This document shows, piece after piece, positions 8,710 through 18,638 of a DNA stretch of 64,000 nucleotides. The first letter of the stretch is position 1; the number at the start of each line of letters is the position of its first letter. A program made the position numbers and the translations under genes. The notes under the pieces were generated by a model. That model saw nothing but the letters and a program-made list of their open reading frames with translations, searched no databases and was not told the origin of the DNA. This DNA comes from Proteus vulgaris (GTDB taxonomy: Bacteria > Pseudomonadota > Gammaproteobacteria > Enterobacterales > Enterobacteriaceae): the NCBI GenBank assembly GCA_901472505.1, contig LR590468.1, positions 3,447,501-3,511,500 of the forward strand. The letters run 5' to 3'.

Positions 8710-9538
8710 AAAATTCCTTAAAAGCATTAAGCAAGGCTTTATCATTATTCACAATATTCTTATCCCAATGATGATTTTCAATTAACCAGTGTAAAGCTTG
8801 CCATGCATCGGGCGCATTAATCGTTGAAAACAAGAATGGAAAAATAGAGTCTAACGTACCTTTTGCCTTTATTTTTCCCGCCTCTAATAATAAAAATTGT
8901 TCACTCAGGCTTATTGCAGGTAATAAATTACGTTCAAAAATGACCACACTGCATTTATGCTCTTTTGCATAGTGTTTTATACGTAGTTGTAATTGTTGGG
9001 TCGCATTGGGCGTTAAGCGGCTAAAAGCTTCATCAAGTAATAATAATTTCGGGTGCATAGCGAGTGCACTTGCGATAACAACACGTTGAGCCTCACCACC
9101 TGAAAGCGTTGAAGGGTGGTGAAAACGCAAGTATTCACATTGTGTTAATGCCATAGCTTCTTTTACTCGAAATCGAATTTCATTGTCACTCAACCCTAAA
9201 TTTTCTGGGCCAAAGGCAATTTCTTGCTCTACGGTGAATGCACATCCTGAAAGTTGTAATTGTGGCGATTGTTGAACGAGCTGACGACCCGGAGCGAGTG
9301 ACACTAATCGACTTTTATCGAGAGCGATATTTTGTACGATACCAATACCTTGAATTGACCCTGTTAATAAGTCGGGTAACCACCCCGCGAGTAATTGCGC
9401 AAGAAGACTTTTCCCACTGCCATTGCCTCCTAAAATAACAAGCCATTCCCCTTGTTTTAACTGCAAATCAATAGGGCCAATAATAGGTTGTTCATCACCT
9501 TTTGGGGTAAAACTCAATTGCTGAAGATTTAGTACCAT
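8693..9538 (-). CDS. ECF transporter ATPase, first copy (EcfA1-like)
   Basis: A 281-residue ATP-binding subunit that pairs with the product at 7897-8709. The start is the ATG at 9538 (MVLNLQQLSF), preceded by AAGGAGG. Walker A is GGNGSGKS, the signature is the canonical LSGGE, and Walker B reads LLLLDEAFSRL, keeping the catalytic Glu but with Ala after it instead of Pro. The usual post-Walker-B switch His is not evident: the segment reads CSVVIFERNL, with an Asn/Arg in its place. It overlaps the end of the EcfT gene by 10 bp, so translation is coupled. Confidence 0.88.
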   Translation of the reverse strand: MVLNLQQLSFTPKGDEQPIIGPIDLQLKQGEWLVILGGNGSGKSLLAQLLAGWLPDLLTGSIQGIGIVQNIALDKSRLVSLAPGRQLVQQSPQLQLSGCAFTVEQEIAFGPENLGLSDNEIRFRVKEAMALTQCEYLRFHHPSTLSGGEAQRVVIASALAMHPKLLLLDEAFSRLTPNATQQLQLRIKHYAKEHKCSVVIFERNLLPAISLSEQFLLLEAGKIKAKGTLDSIFPFLFSTINAPDAWQALHWLIENHHWDKNIVNNDKALLNAFKEFYVTAQ

Positions 9539-10233
9539 AGCCAAATACCTCCTTCAATCAAGATAAGCAATAAAATCAAATAACGAACCATTGTTTGCAG
9601 TGGCGTATCCTTTGGAGGATATAAGGTTGTCCGCTTTGCAATAATGCGAAATCCTCGCATATCTAATGCTGCGCTTCGAACAGTTAAATCACTTAAAACG
9701 TGACTAATAAGGGGCAAAATAATGGCGGGTAATGTGATAAGTCGTTGCCAAAATGATCCATCAAGAGGAACACCTCGTGCTAATTGCGCTTCTTTTATAT
9801 TGTGTAATTGTTGGCGTAATTGTTCTACAAGTAACAAAGGTCCTGCTAGTAAATAGGAGAGGCTCATCGGTAAACGGCTAGCAAATAAGGCCCTGATAAA
9901 TTGCTCTGTTGAGGTGTATTGTAACCACAATTGAGCGCTACTTATTATTGCTAATAATCTTAACCATAGTGTTATTGCCATCGTTTGTTTACGGGTATCT
10001 AAAGGCTCACCGGTTAACCAATAAGCTAACCAACCACTATGGACTAACCATAACCCTATTGCCATGGGGAGCATTAACCAGACAATAAAACGCCAGCGCC
10101 AGCGAGACGCTTTCCAAAGCAATACGCCAATAAAAGTCCCACTGCTGATAATCAGCAGTGGTAAGCTTAGCGATAAAAAAAGCACACTAGCACTTAGCCA
10201 AAGCCATAATGCCAATGAGGTAAAGGGATGCAT
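9529..10233 (-). CDS. ECF transporter transmembrane coupling subunit (EcfT)
   Basis: A 234-residue membrane protein linking the ATPases to the substrate-capture subunit. The start at 10233 (MHPFTSLALWLW) falls two bases after the EcfS stop; the longer open frame overlapping ecfS is not needed. It has four to five hydrophobic helices and the two cytoplasmic coupling motifs of EcfT proteins. The first is AQLARGVPLDG; the second is DMRGFRI, where the usual ARG has become MRG. The order S-T-A-A on one strand with overlaps is that of a dedicated (group I) ECF importer. Confidence 0.85.
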   Translation of the reverse strand: MHPFTSLALWLWLSASVLFLSLSLPLLIISSGTFIGVLLWKASRWRWRFIVWLMLPMAIGLWLVHSGWLAYWLTGEPLDTRKQTMAITLWLRLLAIISSAQLWLQYTSTEQFIRALFASRLPMSLSYLLAGPLLLVEQLRQQLHNIKEAQLARGVPLDGSFWQRLITLPAIILPLISHVLSDLTVRSAALDMRGFRIIAKRTTLYPPKDTPLQTMVRYLILLLILIEGGIWLWY

Positions 10234-10235
10234 TA

Positions 10236-10817
10236 TTAACGAACCTTGGCCATCGCGGGAAAATTGCGTTGTGTTCTTTGTGGTAGCTGACGTACTAATA
10301 ACCAAGCGATAATTGCGGATAATATTTTATCGGCGAGATTAGCACCTAATACAGTAATAGCAACAGATTCGATGAGTCCTTCACCCACAGCATGAAAATA
10401 AGCGACAAAGAAATCAGCGCCACTTCCTGTTGCACCACCAAATAAATAGGTACGAATAGGAACAGCAACGATCATTAAAGCTAAAGTAATAATAACGCCA
10501 GAGCCAATGACGCGAATTAAAGAGCGAAAGCCTCCAGCGCGTGCTAATAAACCTGCACTTAACCCTATCATCATGGCAACAGGCGCAAATGCGGCGGCCA
10601 TAGGGCCACTAATTAATCCCCATAATAGATTAGTTAATAATCCTGTGAACAATGCAACCCATGGGCCACCTAATAAGGCACAAATCAGTGTACCGATAGA
10701 ATCTAGAAAGATGGGAAGCTTTACCATTGAGGTAATTTGACCACCGATCATATTTATGGCAATAGAAACAACAATTAGAACGAGTGTTCGACTCGAAATG
10801 TGAGGTGTGGTAGACAT
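10236..10817 (-). CDS. ECF transporter substrate-capture subunit (S component)
   Basis: A 193-residue, six-helix membrane protein. The pattern of a short N-terminal helix, a DSIGTLICALLGGPWVAL block and further glycine-rich helices is that of ECF S components. I cannot assign the ligand: it lacks features I could safely match to RibU, ThiT, BioY or CbiM/NikM. The upstream neighbour is a DUF296 protein (gap 77 bp) and downstream lie EcfT and two ATPases, so the five genes probably form one operon. A vitamin, vitamin precursor or metal is the expected class of substrate from the family only. Confidence 0.75.
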   Translation of the reverse strand: MSTTPHISSRTLVLIVVSIAINMIGGQITSMVKLPIFLDSIGTLICALLGGPWVALFTGLLTNLLWGLISGPMAAAFAPVAMMIGLSAGLLARAGGFRSLIRVIGSGVIITLALMIVAVPIRTYLFGGATGSGADFFVAYFHAVGEGLIESVAITVLGANLADKILSAIIAWLLVRQLPQRTQRNFPAMAKVR

Positions 10818-10894
10818 AGTTTAAAAACCTTTACAAAGGATAGTGACTATTAGTTTTATTATTTTGCATAAATAACGTTCTTTTTATAAAAATG

Positions 10895-11323
10895 TTATTT
10901 ACGCGGTGTGATGACTAACTCCTCATAACCAGAGTGTTCACAAGGCTGACGGCTAAAAGTCACTTGCTCTAACTCACCAATAACGAGTTCTAGCGTCGTG
11001 CGCACTGTACAGCCAGGCATCATATGTCCACCACACATTAATCCATTTTCATTTGAGACCGCTAAATGTAAATGTTCACCTAGAGTATCTAATGTTCCAA
11101 TCAGTGAAACAATTTCAAATTTGCCTGTAAGATAGCGATTTTCTTCGCGTCCTGCAAAGCGCAATGCCACATCTGTTAAACTTCCTACACAACCTGCAAT
11201 AAATGCTGATTTTAGATTTTGCTCTTTCATCATTTGTCGTAATGCGACAATCACATCTTCATTAGGGAGAAGGCGATGTGAAATAAATCGAGCATGAGAA
11301 GCAAGTAATGAGGTGTGAGACAT
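10895..11323 (-). CDS. DUF296/PPC-domain protein at the head of the ECF operon
   Basis: A 142-residue single-domain protein of the PPC (DUF296) family, known as the domain beside AT-hooks in plant DNA-binding proteins and as stand-alone bacterial proteins of uncertain role. The hallmark block runs from SLIGTLDTLGEHLHLAVS to GGHMMPGCTV, holding the conserved His residues that bind a metal in solved bacterial structures. It begins with AGGATAA upstream of its ATG. The gene precedes the ECF genes in the same direction and is likely co-transcribed. Whether it regulates the importer or acts on the imported compound is unknown. Confidence 0.8.
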   Translation of the reverse strand: MSHTSLLASHARFISHRLLPNEDVIVALRQMMKEQNLKSAFIAGCVGSLTDVALRFAGREENRYLTGKFEIVSLIGTLDTLGEHLHLAVSNENGLMCGGHMMPGCTVRTTLELVIGELEQVTFSRQPCEHSGYEELVITPRK

Positions 11324-11571
11324 CGTGATTATCCTGATAACTGAAAGTCTATATTTAATTTATTTATGGTTATTGTAAGCACTAAAATGCCTGTGTCAGA
11401 TAAGATAAGACTTAGTTTACTTTATATTATCTACTTTCATTTTTATGCACAAAAATCGCATAACGTATTATTAATAAAAAAAACGAAAGAAGAAATAGAT
11501 AATAACTTTTTATTAACAATGAAGTTGTTTTGTATCAAAAGAATAAGATAGGAAGAAAAACAAAGAAAGGT
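11324..11571. other. Intergenic stretch upstream of the DUF296-ECF operon
   Basis: No convincing gene. The region is A/T-rich and must hold the DUF296-ECF operon promoter on the minus strand. I looked for a conserved riboswitch-like layout that would reveal the importer ligand and did not recognise one. Confidence 0.5.
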
Positions 11572-11607
11572 ATAAGGATGAGTAGAAAATGCTCATCCTT
11601 ATTTTTT
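11572..11607. terminator. Terminator downstream of budB
   Basis: Inverted repeat ATAAGGATGAG / CTCATCCTTAT with a nine-base loop, followed by six T on the plus strand. It lies 26 bp after the budB stop; on the minus strand the following tract is only moderately T-rich. Confidence 0.65.
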
Positions 11608-11632
11608 AAAACACGATATTTAAGTAAAATAA

Positions 11633-13312
11633 CTAAATGATTAAATTATAATCAATATGTTCCATTAATTTAGCGTTATCACGATAATCGACAGGAATAG
11701 CAAGAACAGCGGGGCCATCAACAGCCATCGCTTCATGTAAAACGGTACGTAATTGAGAAGCACAATCAACAAAAAAGCCTTTAGCACCGAAGGATTCCGC
11801 GTAACGTTTAAAATCAATTGCACCAAATTTTACACCCGAATAACGTCCATACTTTTCTTGCTCTTGCATTTCCACCATATTATAAGCGTTATCAACCCAG
11901 ATAATATGCAAAATATTTGTATTTAAACGAACCGCAGTTTCTAATTCCATCGACGACTGCATAAAGCCACCATCACCAGAGACAGAAATAATTTTGTCAG
12001 AGGGACGAACAAATGATGCGCCAATTCCCCAAGGTAATGCAACACCCATCGTTTGCTGCCCATTAGAAATCAACATTTGTCTTGCCCTAAAGCTATAGAG
12101 ATAACGTGCAAGCCAAATATGAAAACTTCCCATGTCAATACAAAGCGTGACATCATTATTAATAATATTTTGCATCTCATGAATAATGGTTAAAGGGTGA
12201 ATAGGGCTACCCTGTCTAAAATAACTGTTTTGTTGCAGAGTTTCTCTTTGGTGACGGATCTTTTCTAAAACCTGATGTGTATTATTTGAGAGTGTAATTT
12301 GAGAGATGGATTGTTTAGCAAAATGTTGAGTTAAATTATCAATCGTTAATTTAATATTGCCTGTTAATTCTAAATCAGGACAGTAAGCTAAATCTATTTC
12401 AGCAGGAATTTCATCAATATGAATAATATTAGCATTATTGTGATTCCATAATGACGGCTCATATTCGATAGGGCTATAACCTAAAGTAATCACTAAATCC
12501 GCATGAGAAAGTAATTCATCACCAGGTTGATTATTAAATAAACCAATTCGGCCTGCAAATAAAGGAAAATGGCGTTGAGCAATCGCACCTGCTGATTGAT
12601 AAGTTCCAACTATAGGTAATGGGCAAATATCAAGTAATGATTGTAAGGCTAATGCATTATCAGGAAAACTTGCCTGTAAACCCAATAAAATAACAGGACT
12701 TTTTGCAGCTAATAATAATTTAACCGCTTCTTTTACTGCATCATTATTTGCACCACCCAAATTTGATTTAGACTTAGGCACTAATATTGGGCTATCAACA
12801 GCACTATTTAAAATATCCATTGGAAAAGTTAAGAAAGCGGAGCCTGGTCTTCCTGATTCTGCATGACGGAAAGCATTGGCCATGGTTTCAGAAATTGATT
12901 TTGAAGAATCAATTTCTGCACAGAATTTTGTAATCGGATTAAACATGGTAACAGTATCCATGCTTTGATGAACCAATTTTAATCTATCTGCAGACTTGAC
13001 AGATCCACCCAATGCGACCAGTGGATCACCTTCAGAAGTGGCTGTTGCAATGCCCGTGGCTAGGTTAGAACACCCTGGCCCAGATGTTGCGATAGCAACA
13101 CCCGCTTTACCCGTTAAACGTCCAACCGCAGCCGCCATAAATGCGGCATTAGCTTCATGACGAACAACGACCGTTTCAATACTGGAATCAACAAGAGAAT
13201 CAAATACACGATCAATTTTTGCACCAGGAATACCAAATACCTGTTTAATGCCATGTTGTTCTAATTGTTTAACCACTAAATCTGCACCACATTTCCAATG
13301 AGGAGTATTCAT
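11633..13312 (-). CDS. budB: Catabolic acetolactate synthase (BudB/AlsS)
   Basis: Thiamine-diphosphate enzyme joining two pyruvates to 2-acetolactate in fermentative acetoin/2,3-butanediol formation. At 559 residues it equals Klebsiella BudB. Matching blocks include VFGIPGAKIDRVFDSL, the TPP glutamate in VVRHEANAAFMAAA, GPGCSNLATG, MGSFHIWLARYLYSF and the TPP-Mg motif GDGGFMQ...N. Unlike anabolic IlvB/IlvI there is no adjacent regulatory small-subunit gene, which fits the FAD-independent catabolic type. It lies 64 bp downstream of budA on the same strand, so the pair forms the acetoin operon. No AlsR/BudR-type LysR gene is adjacent. Confidence 0.93.
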   Translation of the reverse strand: MNTPHWKCGADLVVKQLEQHGIKQVFGIPGAKIDRVFDSLVDSSIETVVVRHEANAAFMAAAVGRLTGKAGVAIATSGPGCSNLATGIATATSEGDPLVALGGSVKSADRLKLVHQSMDTVTMFNPITKFCAEIDSSKSISETMANAFRHAESGRPGSAFLTFPMDILNSAVDSPILVPKSKSNLGGANNDAVKEAVKLLLAAKSPVILLGLQASFPDNALALQSLLDICPLPIVGTYQSAGAIAQRHFPLFAGRIGLFNNQPGDELLSHADLVITLGYSPIEYEPSLWNHNNANIIHIDEIPAEIDLAYCPDLELTGNIKLTIDNLTQHFAKQSISQITLSNNTHQVLEKIRHQRETLQQNSYFRQGSPIHPLTIIHEMQNIINNDVTLCIDMGSFHIWLARYLYSFRARQMLISNGQQTMGVALPWGIGASFVRPSDKIISVSGDGGFMQSSMELETAVRLNTNILHIIWVDNAYNMVEMQEQEKYGRYSGVKFGAIDFKRYAESFGAKGFFVDCASQLRTVLHEAMAVDGPAVLAIPVDYRDNAKLMEHIDYNLII

Positions 13313-13376
13313 ATAACCTTCTTTGATTTTGCAAGTGAATAAATAGAATTAATAATAAAATTAATAGACTGCTAGA

Positions 13377-14204
13377 TTAATTTTCAGCTTGTTCTATAGC
13401 CTGATGAAGATCGTCGGGCATTAAGTTCGCTTGTAGAAATGTAGATTGGTTGGGTAAATCAATAGTAAGACGGGAAATAACACCGATTTGTAAGGTGCCA
13501 TTTTTTAAATAATAATCTAGAACATGACCACCACCTTGGCGTTGTTGATTAATATAATGCTCATGAAATCCAGCAACATTTATTCCTTGAGTAAACTGTG
13601 GTGAACGAAAGCCTGCAATAATGCCCACTTCATTGTGAAACGTAAAAGTAGGCTGATTTTCGATAGCGTCTAACATTGGGCGGTAAGGGGGTGTTTGTCG
13701 AGGTACTGTCCGTGTTTTAACTAATTCAAATTCGCCTTCAATTCTGATTGCACAAAACAGGTTATCAGAAGGGACATATTGATTAATTATGTTATGTATT
13801 TCTTTTTGTGATACACCATGAGAAAAGTGATGTTCAATATCACAATTAAAAAATGTCATTACAGCAAAAGGGGATTTTTGAGAATGTAAAGCCTTACGAG
13901 CGCTACCATCAGAACGTAATTGAAAAACAGTATTGTCGAATGCAACGAGTTCTCCATCAAGTTGTTCAAAAGTTCCTAAACCAAAATCACCATGCGTTAA
14001 TAAATCAGCAATAGTAACCTCACTATCATATACACCGGCAATTAAGCTACTCATTAATGAGTTTTGATAAACAGTGCATTCGGGGTGTTTACTAATATAA
14101 TTATTTAAGTTTGTTATTATTTCCTGTCCACATTGACAATGATGATTTTTATTATGTTTTATATCGCTATTATCTCGCACATTAGATTGAAAATTATTAT
14201 TCAT
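13377..14204 (-). CDS. budA: Acetolactate decarboxylase (BudA/AlsD)
   Basis: Zinc enzyme converting 2-acetolactate to acetoin; first gene of the budA-budB pair. The metal-binding histidines are visible as H214 and H216 in AGFHEHYI and H227 in GGGHVLDYY, and the early block LLTHGDFGLGTFEQLDGEL is characteristic. At 275 residues it is about 15 longer than Klebsiella BudA because of a polar N-terminal tail with a His/Cys cluster (HHCQCG at 21-26). That tail could be a true extension, since the start codon follows directly from the open frame and the next internal Met (M51) would delete conserved sequence. Confidence 0.92.
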   Translation of the reverse strand: MNNNFQSNVRDNSDIKHNKNHHCQCGQEIITNLNNYISKHPECTVYQNSLMSSLIAGVYDSEVTIADLLTHGDFGLGTFEQLDGELVAFDNTVFQLRSDGSARKALHSQKSPFAVMTFFNCDIEHHFSHGVSQKEIHNIINQYVPSDNLFCAIRIEGEFELVKTRTVPRQTPPYRPMLDAIENQPTFTFHNEVGIIAGFRSPQFTQGINVAGFHEHYINQQRQGGGHVLDYYLKNGTLQIGVISRLTIDLPNQSTFLQANLMPDDLHQAIEQAEN

Positions 14205-14551
14205 GTTAAAGCCATTCCTTTATTTAAAAAGTAACAATCATTAATTGATCATTAAATTAAGTATTAGCCTTATTCATAAGTATTTCAAATGTTTTTATTG
14301 TGATTAAATAGAAGGCGATAGTTTCATGTTTTAAATTTTAATATAGATTACTGTTTTAATTGAATTTAACTTATTGCATTTATTGGTTAAAAAAAATTTT
14401 AATATTCTATTTTATTATTAATAAGATTAATTTATTAAATATATCATCTAAAGGAGATAACTAAAAATAGTTATATTGATAATTTTATAGTCGAGCTATT
14501 CGCATGGATAAAATAATTTGCAAATGAGTAGAGAAAAAAGCTGTTGCGTAG
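14205..14551. other. A/T-rich region upstream of budA
   Basis: No intact gene. It should contain the budA promoter on the minus strand. Long T- and A-runs occur (14340-14420). I see no RNA gene or repeat. Confidence 0.5.
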
Positions 14552-14793
14552 CAGATTGATAACTTAGATTTTATTGAGTCACTATATGATCTCTCTTAGT
14601 TAGAGAATGAAATGAAAGAGCACAACGCATTTTATTATAATTTAGTATCGCCACTGTTGGGGATCAAATAGACTGGAGTTTTGTTTCATCAGAAAGATGG
14701 TTAAGTGAAAATATTGTAGGTATTGCTTATTATTATCTTCCTATGGAAGAAATTTTTTTAATGCTAATATTTAAATTTGAAATGGATTGTTAA
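14552..14793 (+). pseudogene. Decayed reading frame, possibly a lycopene-cyclase-like membrane protein
   Basis: Two plus-strand segments read as protein-like sequence. The first (from about 14555) contains IDNLDFIESLYDLS, a TAG stop, then MKEHNAFYYNLVSPLLG. A frame change near the GGGG at 14659-14662 leads into DQIDWSFVSS, then ENIVGIAYYYLPMEEIFLML, and a TAA stop at 14791. The segment with IVGI, LPMEEI and following hydrophobics resembles the LPxEExxFF motif of membrane lycopene-cyclase domains (CarR/CrtYcd type), but it is too short to be sure. I regard it as a gene remnant of unknown origin. Confidence 0.3.
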
Positions 14794-14818
14794 TTAGGAA
14801 AAGTAAATTAAATACATA

Positions 14819-14848
14819 TAAAAAACCCACGAATATGCTCGCAGGTTT
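14819..14848 (-). terminator. ychF terminator
   Basis: On the minus strand AACCTGCGA pairs with TCGTGGGTT (two G-T wobbles) around a six-base loop and is followed by six T; it begins 27 bp after the ychF stop. Confidence 0.75.
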
Positions 14849-14874
14849 AGTAATGATATTAATATAAGCAGTTA

Positions 14875-15966
14875 TTACACATTAAACAAGAAGTTCATTA
14901 CATCGCCATCTTGAACGATATACTCTTTACCTTCTGCACGCATTTTACCTGCTTCTTTCGCGCCTTGTTCACCACCGTAAGTGATAAAATCGTTATAAGC
15001 GATAGTTTGAGCACGAATAAAACCTTTCTCAAAGTCAGTGTGGATTTTACCTGCTGCTTGTGGTGCAGTTGCACCCACAGGGATAGTCCATGCACGGACT
15101 TCTTTAACGCCAGCAGTGAAGTAAGTTTGTAAGTTCAGTAGTGCATAACCCGCGCGAATAACACGGTTTAATCCAGGCTCTTCAATGCCTAAATCTTGCA
15201 TAAACTCTTCACGTTCTGCATCTTCTAACTCAGCAATATCTGCTTCGATAGCGGCACAAACAGGAACCACTACAGAGCCTTCAGCTTGCGCAATTTTACG
15301 AACAGTTTCAAGATAAGGGTTGTTTTCAAAACCATCTTCATTAACGTTTGCAATATACATGGTAGGTTTTAACGTTAAGAAACTTAAATAACGAATCGTT
15401 GCTTTTTCTTCTTCCGTTAAATCTAAAGCTCGTAACATGCCCGCGTTTTCTAAATGCGGTAAGCATTTTTCTAACACTTCCATTTCTGCTTTAGCGATTT
15501 TATCGCCACCTTTTGCCTTTTTCTGATTACGGTGCATTGCTCGTTCACACGTCTCTAAGTCAGAAAGTGCTAATTCAGTATTGATAGTTTCGATATCTTC
15601 GGCAGGATCAACTTTACCTGCAACATGAATAATGTTGTCATTTTCAAAACAACGAACTACATGGCCAATTGCTTCAGTTTCACGAATATTGGTGAGGAAT
15701 TGGTTACCTAAACCTTCACCTTTAGATGCGCCTTTTACTAAGCCCGCGATATCAACAAATTCCATTGTTGTAGGTAAAATACGCTGTGGTTTAACAATTT
15801 CAGCCAGTTTATCTAAACGAGGGTCAGGCATTGGAACAACACCTGTATTTGGCTCGATAGTACAGAATGGGAAATTGGCTGCCTCAATACCTGCCTTAGT
15901 TAAGGCATTAAACAGTGTAGATTTCCCTACGTTAGGCAGACCGACGATACCACATTTAAATCCCAT
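14875..15966 (-). CDS. ychF: Redox-regulated ribosome-associated ATPase YchF (OLA1 family)
   Basis: A 363-residue Obg-family P-loop protein that prefers ATP to GTP and associates with ribosomes. The P-loop [11 protein letters not shown] is at about residues 8-18. The Switch/G3 region reads [20 protein letters not shown]. The usual NKxD specificity motif is replaced by NVNE, the reason YchF binds ATP. A C-terminal TGS domain holds [13 protein letters not shown]. Length equals E. coli YchF. It follows pth on the same strand with a hairpin between, as in many gammaproteobacteria. Confidence 0.95.
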   Translation of the reverse strand: MGFKCGIVGLPNVGKSTLFNALTKAGIEAANFPFCTIEPNTGVVPMPDPRLDKLAEIVKPQRILPTTMEFVDIAGLVKGASKGEGLGNQFLTNIRETEAIGHVVRCFENDNIIHVAGKVDPAEDIETINTELALSDLETCERAMHRNQKKAKGGDKIAKAEMEVLEKCLPHLENAGMLRALDLTEEEKATIRYLSFLTLKPTMYIANVNEDGFENNPYLETVRKIAQAEGSVVVPVCAAIEADIAELEDAEREEFMQDLGIEEPGLNRVIRAGYALLNLQTYFTAGVKEVRAWTIPVGATAPQAAGKIHTDFEKGFIRAQTIAYNDFITYGGEQGAKEAGKMRAEGKEYIVQDGDVMNFLFNV

Positions 15967-16090
15967 AAACGTTCACCTTGTCACATAAAAACAACAGGAG
16001 GGAGTATTCCTGTTGTGTGCAGTTAAAAAAATTTGGCGCTATTATAGAGCAAATCCTAGATTGATTAAATCATCATGGGGAAATCGTACA

Positions 16091-16116
16091 AAAGAAGAGG
16101 GCTGTTTCACCCTCTG
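16091..16116 (-). terminator. Hairpin between pth and ychF
   Basis: On the minus strand AGAGGG and CCCTCT pair around an eight-base loop, followed by TCTTTTG. It may partly end pth transcription before ychF. The stem is short. Confidence 0.5.
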
Positions 16117-16150
16117 AATATTAAAATGACTTAATCTATTAATATAACGA

Positions 16151-16735
16151 CTACGCTTTAAAGCTATGTAAACGATTTATTGCTTTCTCATACCCATCAC
16201 GCATTAAAATATCTGTGCATGAAAGAGCTTCGTCAATCGCGTCATCAATTAATTTTTGTTCACTCATTGGCGGTTTGCCTAATACAAAGCCAACAACTTT
16301 ATTTTTATCACCAGGGTGTCCAATGCCAATGCGTAAACGATAGAAATTCGGATTATTAGCAAACTTACTTTGAATATCTTTTAACCCGTTATGACCACCA
16401 TTGCCACCACCCAATTTCATTTTGACAATACCTGGTGGTAAGTCGAGTTCATCATGTGCAACTAAAATTTCATCAAGCTCAATACGGTAGAAATTCGCCA
16501 TTGCTTGTACCGCTTTACCGCTTAAGTTCATAAAAGTCGTAGGCACTAATAATCGAACATCATTGCCATTCAAATTAATGCGAGCGGTATAACCAAAGAA
16601 TTTACTCTCTTCTTTTAGAGATTGTTGATGACGTTGAGCCAATAAATCAACATACCAAGCACCCGCATTATGGCGAGTCTGGGCATAATCTGCACCGGGG
16701 TTTGCTAACCCGACGATAAGTTTAATTTTACTCAC
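16151..16735 (-). CDS. pth: Peptidyl-tRNA hydrolase
   Basis: Cytoplasmic esterase that recycles peptidyl-tRNAs released from ribosomes; essential in E. coli. The 194-residue sequence carries [19 protein letters not shown] with the catalytic His, the FMNLSG block, and [20 protein letters not shown] with the catalytic-site Asp and the tRNA-binding glycine loop, then GHNGLKDI. Length and order are standard. It is divergent from ychH, matching the E. coli ychF-pth-ychH arrangement. Confidence 0.95.
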   Translation of the reverse strand: MSKIKLIVGLANPGADYAQTRHNAGAWYVDLLAQRHQQSLKEESKFFGYTARINLNGNDVRLLVPTTFMNLSGKAVQAMANFYRIELDEILVAHDELDLPPGIVKMKLGGGNGGHNGLKDIQSKFANNPNFYRLRIGIGHPGDKNKVVGFVLGKPPMSEQKLIDDAIDEALSCTDILMRDGYEKAINRLHSFKA

Positions 16736-17081
16736 AATAGCCTTTCACTGTTATCGTCTTAAAAGAAAGCCCATAGTTTACCTGTCTAAGCTCATAAGCA
16801 CAAAATAGATTGTATAGAATGTTTTTTGCAATGATAAGCAGGAGAAAAAACCACTATTTTAGATTTAACAAAAAGAGCGAAAGCAACAAAATAGACGCTA
16901 TTTTCTTCTTTTAAAGGAAAAAAACACATTTTTTGTGAAGATTTGTCAATAAATTTCGGATTGATGTGATCCCTTCGACAGTAACTTTTTAGTGTTTATG
17001 GCTATAATAACTGCAAAGAATAAAAGGTTATTCGATGTATTTTGTTGTTGAATCGTCTGACGACGCGCTTGGAGGTGCAAC
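16736..17081. other. Divergent pth/ychH intergenic region
   Basis: This holds the pth promoter on the minus strand and the ychH promoter (16965-17008) on the plus strand. No additional gene seen. Confidence 0.6.
16965..17008 (+). promoter_or_regulatory. ychH promoter with candidate CRP site
   Basis: A perfect -10 box TATAAT lies at 17003-17008. TGTGATC at 16965-16971 matches the strong half of a CRP site, with a weak second half (CGACA) six bases on. Its centre falls about 41-42 bp before the expected start of transcription, the class II CRP geometry; no good -35 is present. E. coli ychH is known to be CRP-activated, so the site is plausible. Confidence 0.45.
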
Positions 17082-17360
17082 ATGAAATATAAACATGCAT
17101 TTGCAGTGGGTAATTTATGTATGGCTACGGGGATGATTGTTATGCTCGGTAGTCTGGGTTATACGCTTCTTAGTCATATTTTTCCATTAGGATTGCCTGA
17201 ATTTTTAGCAGACATCTCTTTAATGGGGATCTTTATAGGTGCTCTGGTTTGGTTAGCGGGTGCCCGTATTGGTGGTAGAGAAACAATTGCAGAAAGATAT
17301 TGGTGGTTACGTAATCATGATGAGCGTTATCGTCGCCATGATAATCACCGTTATCCATAA
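17082..17360 (+). CDS. ychH: Stress-induced inner-membrane protein YchH (DUF2583)
   Basis: A 92-residue protein with two hydrophobic segments (about 8-30 and 42-62) and a basic, His/Arg-rich tail. The conserved block WLAGARIGGRETIAERYWWL matches E. coli YchH. It starts after a strong ribosome site GGAGGT. In E. coli it is CRP-controlled and responds to stress; the molecular role is not established. In E. coli dauA lies next to it, whereas here dauA is 9 kb away beyond kdsA. Confidence 0.87.
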   Translation: MKYKHAFAVGNLCMATGMIVMLGSLGYTLLSHIFPLGLPEFLADISLMGIFIGALVWLAGARIGGRETIAERYWWLRNHDERYRRHDNHRYP

Positions 17361-17470
17361 TATCGGTAACGTTATTAATATCAAGAACAGATAAAATAAA
17401 AATAATAACGGAGTTAAAATAAACTGGTATTAAGTAACTATCATTATTATGCGTTGTCATACCCATCTAT

Positions 17471-17499
17471 AGACCCGTTGATATTATGACGGGTTTTTT
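17471..17499 (+). terminator. Terminator downstream of ychH
   Basis: ACCCGT and ACGGGT pair around a ten-base loop and are followed by six T, 111 bp after the ychH stop. Confidence 0.65.
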
Positions 17500-17533
17500 A
17501 TTACCTAAAGTTTCCTATTTGAGGAACGGCGAC

Positions 17534-17568
17534 AAAAAACCCGCTATAACAAATGCTATAGCGGGTTT
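17534..17568 (-). terminator. prs terminator
   Basis: A 12-bp perfect stem AAACCCGCTATA / TATAGCGGGTTT with an eight-base loop; on the minus strand it ends in a T-run. It lies 36 bp after the prs stop. Confidence 0.85.
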
Positions 17569-17603
17569 AGTTATCTCAAATTGCAATGAATGTTTATAAC
17601 AAA

Positions 17604-18638
<1,035 letters not shown>

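Noticed and set aside
10234..10305. Longer N-terminus for EcfT overlapping ecfS
   Set aside because: Residues are polar and unlike EcfT; the ATG at 10233 follows the ecfS stop at the usual operon spacing.
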